This document shows positions 7,662 to 15,468 of a stretch of DNA of 28,294 nucleotides, one piece after another. The notes under the pieces were generated by a model that did no database searches, had not been told where the DNA came from, and was given only the letters and a program-made list of their open reading frames with translations. The position numbers and the translations under genes are program-made. The stretch spans positions 1 through 28,294 of the forward strand of contig JBBRTI010000007.1 in the NCBI GenBank assembly GCA_038244585.1, in the 5' to 3' direction. Each line of letters opens with the position of its first letter. The first letter of the stretch is position 1. The DNA comes from UBA4664 sp038244585 (GTDB lineage Bacteria; Patescibacteriota; Saccharimonadia; UBA4664).

Positions 7662-8158
7662 TCGGCGCTCGGTGCCTCATCAGCCTTGGGACGGGTCGCC
7701 TTCTTGGGCGACTTCGGGAGCGGCGTAATGACGACGCTGCCGCCGGCCTGCTCGATAGCGGCAATGGCCGCCTTGCTGGCCGCGTTGACCTGTACGGTGA
7801 GCTTACGCTCAACCTTGCCGCCGGCCAGAAGCTTGATGAGGGCATCGTGCTTCTTGACCATGCCGAACGAAGCCATGTGCTGGGCGTTGACGGTATCACC
7901 GTCCTTGAAGCCGTTCAGCAACGAAACTTCGACGACCTGGTAGTGCGTCGGGTTCAGAGCTCGGAAACCGCGCTTCTTAGGCAGCAGTTTGGACAAGGGG
8001 TTCTGTCCGCCGGCGAAACCGACACGGACGCCTCCGCCTGTACGGGCGTTCTGGCCTTTTGTACCGCGGCCGGCTGTCTTGCCGGTACCGGAACCGATAC
8101 CGCGGCCGACACGCTTACGGTCCTTGGAAGCTGAAAGTTGTAATTCGTGGATTTTCAT
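7658..8158 (-). CDS. rplO: 50S ribosomal protein uL15 with acidic/basic tail
   Basis: 166 aa. The Gly/Arg-rich start (KRVGRGIGSGTGKTAGRGTKGQNARTGGGVRVGFAGGQNPL) and LPKKRGF are diagnostic of L15. The conserved fold ends near 145 and is followed by a Lys/Pro/Ala/Glu tail. rpmD (uL30) would normally lie between rpsE and this gene, but the gap is only 10 bases. Confidence 0.98.
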   Translation of the reverse strand: MKIHELQLSASKDRKRVGRGIGSGTGKTAGRGTKGQNARTGGGVRVGFAGGQNPLSKLLPKKRGFRALNPTHYQVVEVSLLNGFKDGDTVNAQHMASFGMVKKHDALIKLLAGGKVERKLTVQVNAASKAAIAAIEQAGGSVVITPLPKSPKKATRPKADEAPSAE

Positions 8159-8168
8159 AGATTTTTCC

Positions 8169-8654
8169 CTACGCCGTTACTTTTTCAGGCTTTGCCTTCT
8201 TCTCTGGGACAGCACGGAGCTGAGATAGAGCGGCAATAGTGGCATAAGCATTGTTTACTTTATTACTGGATCCAAGCGACTTGCTCAGGAGGTCCCGGAT
8301 ACCGGCTGCCTCGACGACGTTACGCACGGCACCGCCGGCAATGACACCCGTACCGGCCGAAGCAGGCTTGAGCAGAACTTGGGCACCGCCGAAGCGGACT
8401 TCGATTTCGTGCGGAATGGTGTGGTCGCGCATCGGGACGGTAATCATCTGAGCTTTGGCGCGCGATACGGCCTTAGCGATTGAAGTCATGACCTCACTCC
8501 CCTTGCCGACGCCGACGCCGACGCGGCCCTTGCCGTCACCGATAACGACAGTCGCGCGGAAACGGAACCGGCGGCCGCCCTTGACGACGCGAGCGACTCG
8601 GTCGATGGCGATAACCTTCTCTTCGAACTCTTTGGGCTGTTGTTCAATAGCCAT
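8169..8654 (-). CDS. rpsE: 30S ribosomal protein uS5
   Basis: 161 aa. The double-stranded RNA-binding-like N-terminal half (FEEKVIAIDRVARVVKGGRRFRFRATVVIGDGKGRVGVGVGKGSEV) is followed by a S5 C-domain (AGTGVIAGGAVRNVVEAAGIRDLLSKSLGSSNKVNNAYATIAAL). It is part of the mRNA entry and decoding-fidelity region. A short Lys/Pro tail closes the protein. Three bases separate it from rplR. Confidence 0.98.
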   Translation of the reverse strand: MAIEQQPKEFEEKVIAIDRVARVVKGGRRFRFRATVVIGDGKGRVGVGVGKGSEVMTSIAKAVSRAKAQMITVPMRDHTIPHEIEVRFGGAQVLLKPASAGTGVIAGGAVRNVVEAAGIRDLLSKSLGSSNKVNNAYATIAALSQLRAVPEKKAKPEKVTA

Positions 8655-8656
8655 CG

Positions 8657-9001
8657 TTAAAACTCCAATCCTGCTTGGCGGGCGGCTTCAGCCAGAGCGT
8701 GAAGACGTCCGTGGTATATGCGGCCGTTGCGGTCGAAAGCCACTTTGGTGATTTTCTTAGCCTTGGCTTCGGCACCGATTTTCTTACCGACCCAAACGGC
8801 CTTCTCGGTCATAGTGCCTTTGACGCCATGTCCGGCCGTTGTGGCGTAAGCCAGCGTCGTACCTGTGACGTCATTGATAATTTGAGCCGTAACATTAAGC
8901 AGCGTGATTTTAACCGACAGACGCGGGCGTTCGACGGTACCGGAAATCCGGCTGCGTACGCGGGCCCGACGGCGCATAAGTTGTGTGTGGGTGTTTATCA
9001 T
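8657..9001 (-). CDS. rplR: 50S ribosomal protein uL18
   Basis: 114 aa. RRRARVRSRISGTVERPRLSV at the N-terminus and the closing KVAFDRNGRIYHGRLHALAEAARQAGLEF are the L18 signature. It binds 5S rRNA together with uL5. The ATG at 9001 has an AGGA just ahead of it; a few extra residues precede the conserved basic block. It lies in the normal rplF-rplR-rpsE order. Confidence 0.98.
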   Translation of the reverse strand: MINTHTQLMRRRARVRSRISGTVERPRLSVKITLLNVTAQIINDVTGTTLAYATTAGHGVKGTMTEKAVWVGKKIGAEAKAKKITKVAFDRNGRIYHGRLHALAEAARQAGLEF

Positions 9002-9005
9002 AATC

Positions 9006-9545
9006 CTATCCCTTCGTCGCAGTCTTACCGGCCTTACGGCGGATCCGCTCTTCTACGTATTTAATACCTTTGCCCTTGTACGGCTCCGGCTTTTTGAGGG
9101 CGCGGATGTTGGCGGCAACTTGGCCGACGGCCTGCTTGTCATAGCCGCTCAGGGTAATCAGGCTGCGTTCGATCTTGGCTTGGACGCCCTCAGGAAGTTC
9201 GAACAGAACAGGGTGGGAGAATCCAAGGGCGAAAGTGATGACGTTGCCGGCGACGCTGGCTCGGAAGCCGACGCCGTTAATTTCAAGCTGTCGGGTAAAG
9301 CCGTCTGAAACGCCCAATACCATGTTGGCGATGAGAGTCCTCATCAGGCCGTAAGTGCGCTGGGTCTCAGGTGTCTCGACGACACGGGAGAGAGTGAGTA
9401 CACCGTTTTCCTGCTCGAGTTTGAGGTCGGGCATGAGCGTTAGCTCAAGCGTACCCTTAGGACCGGTCACGGTAATGACGCGGTCATTCTGCTCTACTGT
9501 AACGGCAGTAGGAACAGTAATTGGTTTTCGTCCAATTCGGCTCAT
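9006..9545 (-). CDS. rplF: 50S ribosomal protein uL6
   Basis: 179 aa, the usual length with two repeated domains. It starts MSRIGRKPITVP and contains VTVTGPKGTL-like strands and the C-terminal PEPYKGKGIKYVEERIRRKAGKT, which binds near the GTPase-associated centre. One base separates it from rpsH and four from rplR. Nothing unusual is seen. Confidence 0.98.
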   Translation of the reverse strand: MSRIGRKPITVPTAVTVEQNDRVITVTGPKGTLELTLMPDLKLEQENGVLTLSRVVETPETQRTYGLMRTLIANMVLGVSDGFTRQLEINGVGFRASVAGNVITFALGFSHPVLFELPEGVQAKIERSLITLSGYDKQAVGQVAANIRALKKPEPYKGKGIKYVEERIRRKAGKTATKG

Positions 9546-9546
9546 C

Positions 9547-9933
9547 TTACCATACCTTACAGATTAATTCGCCGCCGAGGCCCTGCTTGCGGGCTTCACG
9601 GCCGGTCATAACACCGGACGAGGTTGACAGAATTACCAGACCGCGGCCTCCGAGCACGCTCGGAATCTCGGTCTTGGCGACGTACACCCGGCGGCCGGGC
9701 TTAGAAACACGAACCAGTGCCGTGATGATTTCAGGGTCAGTCGGAAGGGTTACTTCCAGAGCCTTGAAGGCACCGTTGGTGGCAACTTTAAAGTCGACCA
9801 GGTAGCCGTGCTTCTTGAGGATGACTGCGATTGACTCGCGCATCTTCGAGTATGGCATGACCACGTCCGTGCGGCGCGCGGTAGCGGCGTTGCGGATCCG
9901 GGTCAGCATATCAGCGATTGAATCGTTAAACAT
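9547..9933 (-). CDS. rpsH: 30S ribosomal protein uS8
   Basis: 128 aa from the ATG at 9933: MFNDSIADMLTRIRNAATAR, ending in LGGRGLVILSTSSGVMTGREARKQGLGGELICKVW. Two upstream ATGs at 9951 and 9939 are in frame, but AAGGAG lies six bases before the ATG at 9933, and this start also matches where other S8 proteins begin. uS8 is a central-domain 16S rRNA binder and the classical spc-operon repressor elsewhere. Confidence 0.97.
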   Translation of the reverse strand: MFNDSIADMLTRIRNAATARRTDVVMPYSKMRESIAVILKKHGYLVDFKVATNGAFKALEVTLPTDPEIITALVRVSKPGRRVYVAKTEIPSVLGGRGLVILSTSSGVMTGREARKQGLGGELICKVW

Positions 9934-9944
9934 TCCCATCTCCT

Positions 9945-10130
9945 TTACCAACTTGCCTTAGTTACGCCCGGAATCTGACCACGTGAGGCGAACTCACGGA
10001 AACAGATGCGACAAAGCGCAAATTTACGAATGTAACCATGCGGACGTCCGCACACTTGGCACCGGTTCACCTTGCGGGTCGAGAACTTCGGCTTACGTGC
10101 GGCTTTGACGATCATTGAAGTTCGTGCCAT
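9945..10130 (-). CDS. rpsN: 30S ribosomal protein uS14, zinc-binding type
   Basis: 61 aa, the short zinc-dependent form (S14 type Z). The four ligands are two CxxC pairs: CQVC at 24-27 and CRIC at 40-43, followed by FREFASRGQIPGVTKASW. Longer zinc-free S14 forms are about 100 aa. It is the 30S head protein next to uS3 and uS10. Its ATG shares a base with the rplE stop. Confidence 0.98.
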   Translation of the reverse strand: MARTSMIVKAARKPKFSTRKVNRCQVCGRPHGYIRKFALCRICFREFASRGQIPGVTKASW

Positions 10131-10675
10131 TATGCGTTCCTCTTGAATGGAAAGCCCATCAGTGTGAGCAACTTCTTGCTCTCAACTGGAGACTTTGCCG
10201 TAGTTACGATATTTACCTGCAGTCCGTGCGGGGTGCCGATGTCCTCAAAGGCGATCTGAGGGAAAATCGACTGCTCGGAGATACCCAGCGAGTAGTTACC
10301 GAAGGCGTCGAACGCCGTGTCGGAAATCCCACGGAAGTCGCGGATGCGGGGCAGGACGACGCTGACGAGCAAGTCCAGAAACTCCTCGGCGCGGGCACCG
10401 CGCAGGGTGACGGTAGTACCGATCTTGTTGCCGTCACGAAGTTTGAACGAAGCGATGCTCTTACGGGCGACCGTCGTCAGCGGGTGCTGGCCGGTAATGC
10501 GCTCAAGAGTCTCGGCCACGGCGTCCAGATGTTTGCTATCTGAGACTGCGCGACCCACACCGGCGCTCACCACGACCTTGGTAATCCGAGGTACTTGATG
10601 AGGATTGGTGTACTTGAACTCTTCCTTGAGTGCCGGGAGGGCGACTTCATTATACTTGTCTTTAAAACGTGTCAT
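10130..10675 (-). CDS. rplE: 50S ribosomal protein uL5
   Basis: 181 aa, usual length: PRITKVVVSAGVG, ITGQHPLTTVARKSIASFKLRDGNKIGTTVTLRG, then GNYSLGISEQSIFPQI and the closing DGLQVNIVTTAKS-like region (here HGLQVNIVTTAKSPVESKKLLTLMGFPF). It contacts 5S rRNA and the P-site tRNA. Its start overlaps the rplX stop by four bases. Confidence 0.98.
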   Translation of the reverse strand: MTRFKDKYNEVALPALKEEFKYTNPHQVPRITKVVVSAGVGRAVSDSKHLDAVAETLERITGQHPLTTVARKSIASFKLRDGNKIGTTVTLRGARAEEFLDLLVSVVLPRIRDFRGISDTAFDAFGNYSLGISEQSIFPQIAFEDIGTPHGLQVNIVTTAKSPVESKKLLTLMGFPFKRNA

Positions 10676-11076
10676 TTCTTACCTGCCTTAGCGCCCTGGT
10701 CGGACTCGGCTGCTTTAGTCTTACTTTCTACTGGCTTGTTCTCGGCGGGCTTGGCCTTCTTGGCGGCTGCCTTAGCGCTGGCGCTAACCTTAAAGATGCG
10801 TTCCTTGGTACCGTCGGCCTTGATGGCGTAACCGATACGGGCGGGCTTGCCGGTCGCCGGGTCGACGACCATGACCTTAGAGACGTCAATCGGCTTGGTG
10901 ATGTCCAGAATACCACCGCGGGGCAGTTTCTCGGTCGGCTTAGTGTGGCGCTTGGAGACGTTAATCCCCTCAACCAGCACTTTGTTCTCGGTCGGCAGAA
11001 CCGACAAGACCTTACCGGTCTTACCCTTATCGCGTCCGGCGATGACAATAATGTTATCTTCTTTGCGGAGTTTCAT
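10672..11076 (-). CDS. rplX: 50S ribosomal protein uL24 with long Ala/Lys tail
   Basis: 134 aa, longer than the usual ~103. Residues 1-95 are ordinary L24: MKLRKEDNIIVIAGRDKGKTGKVL (KOW motif), then VEGINVSKRHTKPTEKLPRGGILDITKPIDVSKVMVVDP. Residues from about 98 to 134 are a low-complexity Ala/Lys/Ser/Glu tail. It initiates large-subunit assembly and lies near the exit tunnel. Standard rplN-rplX-rplE order. Confidence 0.97.
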   Translation of the reverse strand: MKLRKEDNIIVIAGRDKGKTGKVLSVLPTENKVLVEGINVSKRHTKPTEKLPRGGILDITKPIDVSKVMVVDPATGKPARIGYAIKADGTKERIFKVSASAKAAAKKAKPAENKPVESKTKAAESDQGAKAGKK

Positions 11077-11444
11077 TACAATACCTCCGGTGCAAGAGAG
11101 ATGATCTTCATGTAACCGCCTTCGCGAAGTTCGCGGGCGATCGGTCCGAAGATGCGGGTTCCGCGCGGCAGGCCGTCCTTGTTGATGAGGACGGCGGCGT
11201 TCTCATCAAAACGAATGCTTGAGCCGTCGGCACGCTTGGTTTCTTTGATAGTACGGACGACGACGGCACGGACGATGTCCTTCTTCTTGACGGCCGCGCC
11301 CGGAAGGGCCGACTTCACGCTGCAGGTGATAATATCACCTACACCGGCGTAACGGCGGCGCGAACCACCAAGGACTTTAATGCAGTACAGGTCCTTGGCA
11401 CCGGAGTTATCGGCCACTTTGAGCCGTGTTTCAGATTGAATCAT
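11076..11444 (-). CDS. rplN: 50S ribosomal protein uL14
   Basis: 122 aa, exact family length. It begins MIQSETRLKVADNSGAKDLYCIKVLGGSRRRYAGVGDII and includes GSSIRFDENAAVLINKDGLPRGTRIFGPIARELR, the diagnostic block of L14, which sits at the subunit interface next to bL19. One base separates its start from rpsQ. Confidence 0.99.
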   Translation of the reverse strand: MIQSETRLKVADNSGAKDLYCIKVLGGSRRRYAGVGDIITCSVKSALPGAAVKKKDIVRAVVVRTIKETKRADGSSIRFDENAAVLINKDGLPRGTRIFGPIARELREGGYMKIISLAPEVL

Positions 11445-11445
11445 C

Positions 11446-11697
11446 TTACGCCTCCATATCCTTGGCCGAAACCTTGCGGGCTACGTTCCAACGTTTGTCG
11501 CGGCTGATCGGACGGGTTTCGGTGATTTCAACGAGGTCGCCCTCTTTGCACTCGTTCGCCTCGTCGTGAGCCTTGAACTTAGTTGTTACTTTATATTTCT
11601 TGCGGTAAATCGGGTGTTCTTTCAGCGTGGATACAGCAACGACCACCGTCTTGTCCATCTTGTCGGAAACAACCGTCCCGCGGAGTGTTCGTATCAT
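11446..11697 (-). CDS. rpsQ: 30S ribosomal protein uS17
   Basis: 83 aa, one OB-fold: RTLRGTVVSDKMDKTVVVAVSTLKEHPIYRKKYKVTTKFKAHDEANECKEGDLVEITETRPISRDKRWNV. A primary 16S rRNA binder of the 30S body. Its start shares a base with the rpmC stop. Length and motifs are unremarkable. Confidence 0.98.
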   Translation of the reverse strand: MIRTLRGTVVSDKMDKTVVVAVSTLKEHPIYRKKYKVTTKFKAHDEANECKEGDLVEITETRPISRDKRWNVARKVSAKDMEA

Positions 11698-11903
11698 TAT
11701 GCTTGCTCCTGCTTGGCGATCTCGCGCTCACGAGTAATCGTCAGGGCGCGGGCTACCGTTTTCTTTAACCGGCCTAGTTGCTTAACGTCGCGGATTTCCT
11801 TAGTACGGCTCTCGACTATGGCTTTCGCCAGATCGGTGCGCGCGCTCAGGACCAGCTCGGTCAGCTCTTGGTCGTTCTTTTTTACAATATCTTGAAGTTT
11901 CAT
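11697..11903 (-). CDS. rpmC: 50S ribosomal protein uL29
   Basis: 68 aa, helical hairpin: MKLQDIVKKNDQELTELVLSARTDLAKAIVESRTKEIRDVKQLGRLKKTVARALTITRERE. The variable N-terminal part, the DVKQLGRLKKTVARALT block and the operon position (rplP-rpmC-rpsQ) identify it. It lies at the tunnel exit beside uL23. Single-base stop/start overlaps at both ends. Confidence 0.96.
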   Translation of the reverse strand: MKLQDIVKKNDQELTELVLSARTDLAKAIVESRTKEIRDVKQLGRLKKTVARALTITREREIAKQEQA

Positions 11904-12328
11904 TATTCGGCCTCTCCGGGTACTTGCTTAACGATGAAGCGGGTACGAACCGGCAGCTTGTGAGCGGCCAGGCGCATGGCCTCTTTGGCGACTTCCTCGG
12001 TCACGCCGTCCATCTCGAACATGATGCGGCCAGGCTTAACCTTGGCAGCGTAGTGGTCAACGGCGCCCTTGCCACTACCCATGCGGACTTCAGCCGGCTT
12101 ATTGGTGATAGGCGTGTCGGGGAAAATACGGATCCAGATCTTACCACCACGTTTGACGTAGCGGGTCATGGCGCGACGGGCCGCCTCGATCTGGCGACTG
12201 GTGATACGCTCGGCTGTCTCGGCTTTGAGGCCGAAGGAGCCGAAGGCAATTTCGGTACCACGCGTGGCGTTACCGTTGTTGCGGAGCTTCATCTGCTTGC
12301 GATATTTGGTCTTCTTGGGGATTAACAT
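11903..12328 (-). CDS. rplP: 50S ribosomal protein uL16
   Basis: 141 aa, near family length. It begins MLIPKKTKYRKQMKLRNNGNATRGTEIAFGSFGLKA and includes ITSRQIEAARRAMTRYVKRGGKIWIRIFPDTPITNKPAEVRMGSGKG and GRIMFEMDGV. It helps position A-site tRNA at the peptidyl-transferase centre. The Arg-Met pattern near RMGSGKG is the usual antibiotic-contact region. It follows rpsC after nine bases. Confidence 0.98.
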   Translation of the reverse strand: MLIPKKTKYRKQMKLRNNGNATRGTEIAFGSFGLKAETAERITSRQIEAARRAMTRYVKRGGKIWIRIFPDTPITNKPAEVRMGSGKGAVDHYAAKVKPGRIMFEMDGVTEEVAKEAMRLAAHKLPVRTRFIVKQVPGEAE

Positions 12329-12337
12329 AATAGATTC

Positions 12338-12964
12338 CTAAAACTTCGTGCCTTTATAGACCCATACCTTGACGCCGATGACGCCGAAGGTGGTCCGAGC
12401 CAGTGCCTGAGCGTAGTCGATGTCAGCGCGGAGCGTGTGCAAGGGCACGCTGCCCTGCGTCACGGTCTCGCGGCGAGCCATTTCCGTACCGTTGAGACGG
12501 CCGGCGATGGTCACCTTGGCACCTAGGGCGCCGCTCTTCATAGCGTTCTCGACGCTCATCTTCATAGCGCGGCGGAAGCTGATGCGGCGCTCAAGCTGGC
12601 CGGCGATATTCTCGGCGACGAGCATGGCGTTGGTTTCAGGCTTCTTGACCTCTTCGATCGAGACCTTGACCGGACCTTTAACTACCTTGGCAAGGATCGC
12701 CTTGAGAGCTTCAGCACCGGAACCGCCGCGGCCGATGACAACACCGGGCTTGGAAGTGTGGATAGTAACGGTCAATTGTCCTGGAGAACGTTCAATATCG
12801 ACACGGGCGACACCAGCGCGCTTGTTGAGCTGCTTCTGGACGGCGGCGCGGAGCTTAAGATCCTGAATCAGGAAGGTTGCGTAGTCGCGGTCGGCGTACC
12901 AGCGCGACTGCCAATCGTGGTCGATCTGCAGACGCATGCTGCGTGGATTGATTTTTTGTCCCAT
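12338..12964 (-). CDS. rpsC: 30S ribosomal protein uS3
   Basis: 208 aa, typical. MGQKINPRSMRL at the start, a KH domain with GRGG at 78-81 (VVIGRGGSGAEALKAIL), and the C-terminal half GRLNGTEMARRETVTQGSVPLHTLRADIDYAQALARTTFGVIGVKVWVYKG. It forms part of the mRNA entry tunnel and its helicase. Its start shares a base with the rplV stop. Confidence 0.98.
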   Translation of the reverse strand: MGQKINPRSMRLQIDHDWQSRWYADRDYATFLIQDLKLRAAVQKQLNKRAGVARVDIERSPGQLTVTIHTSKPGVVIGRGGSGAEALKAILAKVVKGPVKVSIEEVKKPETNAMLVAENIAGQLERRISFRRAMKMSVENAMKSGALGAKVTIAGRLNGTEMARRETVTQGSVPLHTLRADIDYAQALARTTFGVIGVKVWVYKGTKF

Positions 12965-13428
12965 TATTTGGCCTCCTTCTTGATTGCCGGCTTACGGGCA
13001 GGCTTTGATTTGGCTGCTACGGTCTTGGTTGCCTCTGCCTTTATCTCACCGTCAGCTGCTGACGCGACACGGGAAGCCTTTGCCGGAACGGCCGACTTGC
13101 CATCGGAAACGATAACGGTGATATGACTTGAACGCTTGAGGATTGCCGAAGAGCTGCCTTTGGCACGCGGCCGGGAACGCTTGAGCGAGGGGCCGGGTCC
13201 GATGAGGATGCTCTCGATGACCAAATCGGCCAGACGGGCATTGTGGTTGTTCTCGGCGTTGGCAATAGCCGACATTAAGGCTTTGCCGACCGGCACGGTG
13301 GCACGCTTGTCGGTGTTGCGCAGAATGTTCTGCGCGTCGACGGCGCGGCGGCCACGGATAAGAGCTGCCACCAGGCCGGTCTTGCGAGCCGAGGTGCCGA
13401 TGAATTTAGCGGTGGCACTGGTCTTCAT
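12964..13428 (-). CDS. rplV: 50S ribosomal protein uL22 with long Ala/Lys tail
   Basis: 154 aa against the usual ~110. The L22 fold covers residues 1-107 (IGTSARKTGLVAALIRGRRAVDAQNIL ... ANAENNHNARLADLVIESILIGPGPSLKRSRPRAKGSSSAILKRSSHITVIV). The extra ~45 residues are rich in Ala, Lys, Ser and Val and look unstructured. L22 lines the exit tunnel, so the C-terminal extension would face the ribosome surface or the tunnel mouth. Confidence 0.96.
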   Translation of the reverse strand: MKTSATAKFIGTSARKTGLVAALIRGRRAVDAQNILRNTDKRATVPVGKALMSAIANAENNHNARLADLVIESILIGPGPSLKRSRPRAKGSSSAILKRSSHITVIVSDGKSAVPAKASRVASAADGEIKAEATKTVAAKSKPARKPAIKKEAK

Positions 13429-13700
13429 TATTTGCCCTTCGCTAACTTACCGCCGTGGGTGCGGAATTTACGAGTAGGGGCGAATTCGCCGAGCTTGTGG
13501 CCAACCATGTTTTCCGATACGAAGACCGGCATATGGATACGGCCGTTATGGACGGCAATTGTGAAGCCCACCATCTCAGGTGAGACGGTACTGTCACGCG
13601 ACCAGGTCTTAAGTACGGTCTTGTCGCCAGCAGACAAGGCTTCGATGCGGCCCTGAAGACGCTCGTCTACGTATGGTCCTTTTTTGAGTGAACGACTCAT
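13428..13700 (-). CDS. rpsS: 30S ribosomal protein uS19
   Basis: 90 aa. MSRSLKKGPYVDERLQGRIE, then WSRDSTVSPEMVGFTIAVHNGRIHMPVFVSENMVGHKLGEFAPTRKFRTHGG, the full S19 signature. It is located in the 30S head. It starts directly after the rplB stop (no gap) and shares a base with rplV. Confidence 0.99.
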   Translation of the reverse strand: MSRSLKKGPYVDERLQGRIEALSAGDKTVLKTWSRDSTVSPEMVGFTIAVHNGRIHMPVFVSENMVGHKLGEFAPTRKFRTHGGKLAKGK

Positions 13701-14552
13701 TTAACGTCTCCTACCTTGCTTACGGCCACGAACGATCATGGCGTCGGTCAGTTTACGACGGCGGGTCTTAAGACCAAGCGCCGGCTTACCCCAAGGGGTC
13801 TTCTGACCATATTTAAATATTGAGGTTGCCTGGGCGCCTTCACCACCACCATGCGGGTGATCGACAGGGTTCATGGCAGAACCGCGGACACTTGGGCGCC
13901 AACCGAGGCGGCGGCGGCGGCCGGCCGAACCGTACTTGATGTTCTGGTGGGCCTCATTACCGACGATACCGATAGTAGCCTGGCAGTTCTCGTGGACTAA
14001 GCGGACTTCACCCGAAGGCAGTTTCACCTGGACGAAACCAGCCTGAGTCGAGTCCTTGGACACCAGCTGGGCCTTGGTGCCGGCGCTGCGTGCAATCTGA
14101 CCGCCCTTGCCGAGCACGAGCTCAATGTTATAAATCTGAGTACCAGCCGGGATGTTCTTGAGGGGAAGGCGGTTGCCCTTACGGACCTCGGCGCTTTCGC
14201 CTGAGGCCAGCTGGTCGCCGACCTTCATACCGCTGCCGGCCAGAATGTAGGCCTTACCTGCGCCGTCGATAGTGACAAGCGCGATGTTGGCCGAACGGTT
14301 CGGGTCGTACTCAATGGCCGTCACGACGGCTGAAGTAACAGCTTTGAAATCAAAATCGACTAGGCGATAAAAACGCTTGACGCCACCGCCGCGGTGGCGA
14401 ACGGTGATCTTACCCTGGTTGTTGCGTCCGGAGCCGGCTTTTTTGGCGATGATGAGCGAACGCTCAGGCTTCTGCTTGGTGATAGCAGAAGTATCGCGCG
14501 AGGTCATCCCTCGGCGGCCCGGTGTAGTTGGCTTGTATAATTTAACGGCCAT
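13701..14552 (-). CDS. rplB: 50S ribosomal protein uL2
   Basis: 283 aa. MAVKLYKPTTPGRRGMTSRD start, GRNNQGKITVRHRGGGVKRFYRLVDF, and the C-terminal MNPVDHPHGGGEGA with the conserved histidine near the peptidyl-transferase centre. One of the most conserved large-subunit proteins and required for subunit joining. It shares a base with the rplW stop. Confidence 0.99.
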   Translation of the reverse strand: MAVKLYKPTTPGRRGMTSRDTSAITKQKPERSLIIAKKAGSGRNNQGKITVRHRGGGVKRFYRLVDFDFKAVTSAVVTAIEYDPNRSANIALVTIDGAGKAYILAGSGMKVGDQLASGESAEVRKGNRLPLKNIPAGTQIYNIELVLGKGGQIARSAGTKAQLVSKDSTQAGFVQVKLPSGEVRLVHENCQATIGIVGNEAHQNIKYGSAGRRRRLGWRPSVRGSAMNPVDHPHGGGEGAQATSIFKYGQKTPWGKPALGLKTRRRKLTDAMIVRGRKQGRRR

Positions 14553-14833
14553 TATTTTGCTCCCTCAAACAAGGCGATAGTCTGTCCGGCTTTCACCTTG
14601 ACCATGGCCTTCTTAATATCGCGCTGACGACCCATGACTTGCTTGAACCGCTTCAACTTGCCTTTGACAATGACCATGTTCACATCGATCACGGATACTT
14701 TGAAGGCGGCTTCAACGGCCTTTTTGACTTCGATCTTATTGGTGCCGACCGGCACTTCAAAGACGTAGATGTTCTGTTCGGCGAGGGCGATGGCCTTCTC
14801 GCTGATCTTTGGTGTAAGGGTAACCTGACTCAT
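14552..14833 (-). CDS. rplW: 50S ribosomal protein uL23
   Basis: 93 aa from the ATG at 14833 (MSQVTLTPKISEKAIALAEQ), whose first base is the last base of the rplD stop (TAATG). An in-frame upstream ATG at 14851 would add six residues inside rplD and is less likely. Family features: NIYVFEVPVGTNKIEVKKAVEAAFKVSVIDVNMVIVKGK. uL23 docks trigger factor and SRP at the tunnel exit. Confidence 0.96.
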   Translation of the reverse strand: MSQVTLTPKISEKAIALAEQNIYVFEVPVGTNKIEVKKAVEAAFKVSVIDVNMVIVKGKLKRFKQVMGRQRDIKKAMVKVKAGQTIALFEGAK

Positions 14834-15468
14834 TATTTCTCTCCCAACCACGCGTCAACGGTCTCAAGTGCGTCTTTGGTAAAGACGATATGATCGGCGT
14901 TCATGACGGTGAATACGTTCAGATAGTTTGCGCTTACGACGTTCAGACCGACGATGTTGCGCGTGGCGCGCAGCAACAGGTCGCTCTTCTCGTTGACGAC
15001 GAGGACGATGGTTCCATCCAGCTCCAGCTTGGTCAGTAGAAGTTGTACGGCCTTGACTTTGCCGTCGGCGGATTCAAAGGTGTCGATGACACGGATGAGG
15101 CCGGCTGTTGCCTGAAGGCTGAGAGCCTGGCGAATGGCAGCCCGCTTCATCTTGACAGGGAGGGCCAGGGTGAAATTCTCGTTGCCAGTCGGTCCGAAGA
15201 CCACACCGCCGCCGCGCCAGTTAGGCACGCGGATAGAACCGACACGAGCACGGCCGGTACCCTTCTGGCGCCAAGGCTTCTTACCTCCGCCTCTGACTTC
15301 GCCGCGCTTAAGGGTGGATGCACCGGCGCTGCGGCCGTTCGCCAGGTACGTACGATATGCCTGACCAATAAGTTCATGGTTCGGTTCGACGCCGAAAATT
15401 GCATCGTTAAGCTTGGCAGCTGTTTCGTGCTTGGTGCCGGTCTTTGAGAATGCTACCGCTTTAATCAT
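14833..15468 (-). CDS. rplD: 50S ribosomal protein uL4
   Basis: 211 aa. The tunnel-loop motif GEVRGGGKKPWRQKGTGRARVGSIRVPNWRGGGVVFGP is clear, with KMKRAAIRQALSLQA behind it. L4 autoregulates the S10 operon in some bacteria by binding the leader; the ~120-base leader ahead of rplC could be such a site, but no known L4 leader is recognised. It shares a base with the rplC stop. Confidence 0.98.
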   Translation of the reverse strand: MIKAVAFSKTGTKHETAAKLNDAIFGVEPNHELIGQAYRTYLANGRSAGASTLKRGEVRGGGKKPWRQKGTGRARVGSIRVPNWRGGGVVFGPTGNENFTLALPVKMKRAAIRQALSLQATAGLIRVIDTFESADGKVKAVQLLLTKLELDGTIVLVVNEKSDLLLRATRNIVGLNVVSANYLNVFTVMNADHIVFTKDALETVDAWLGEK

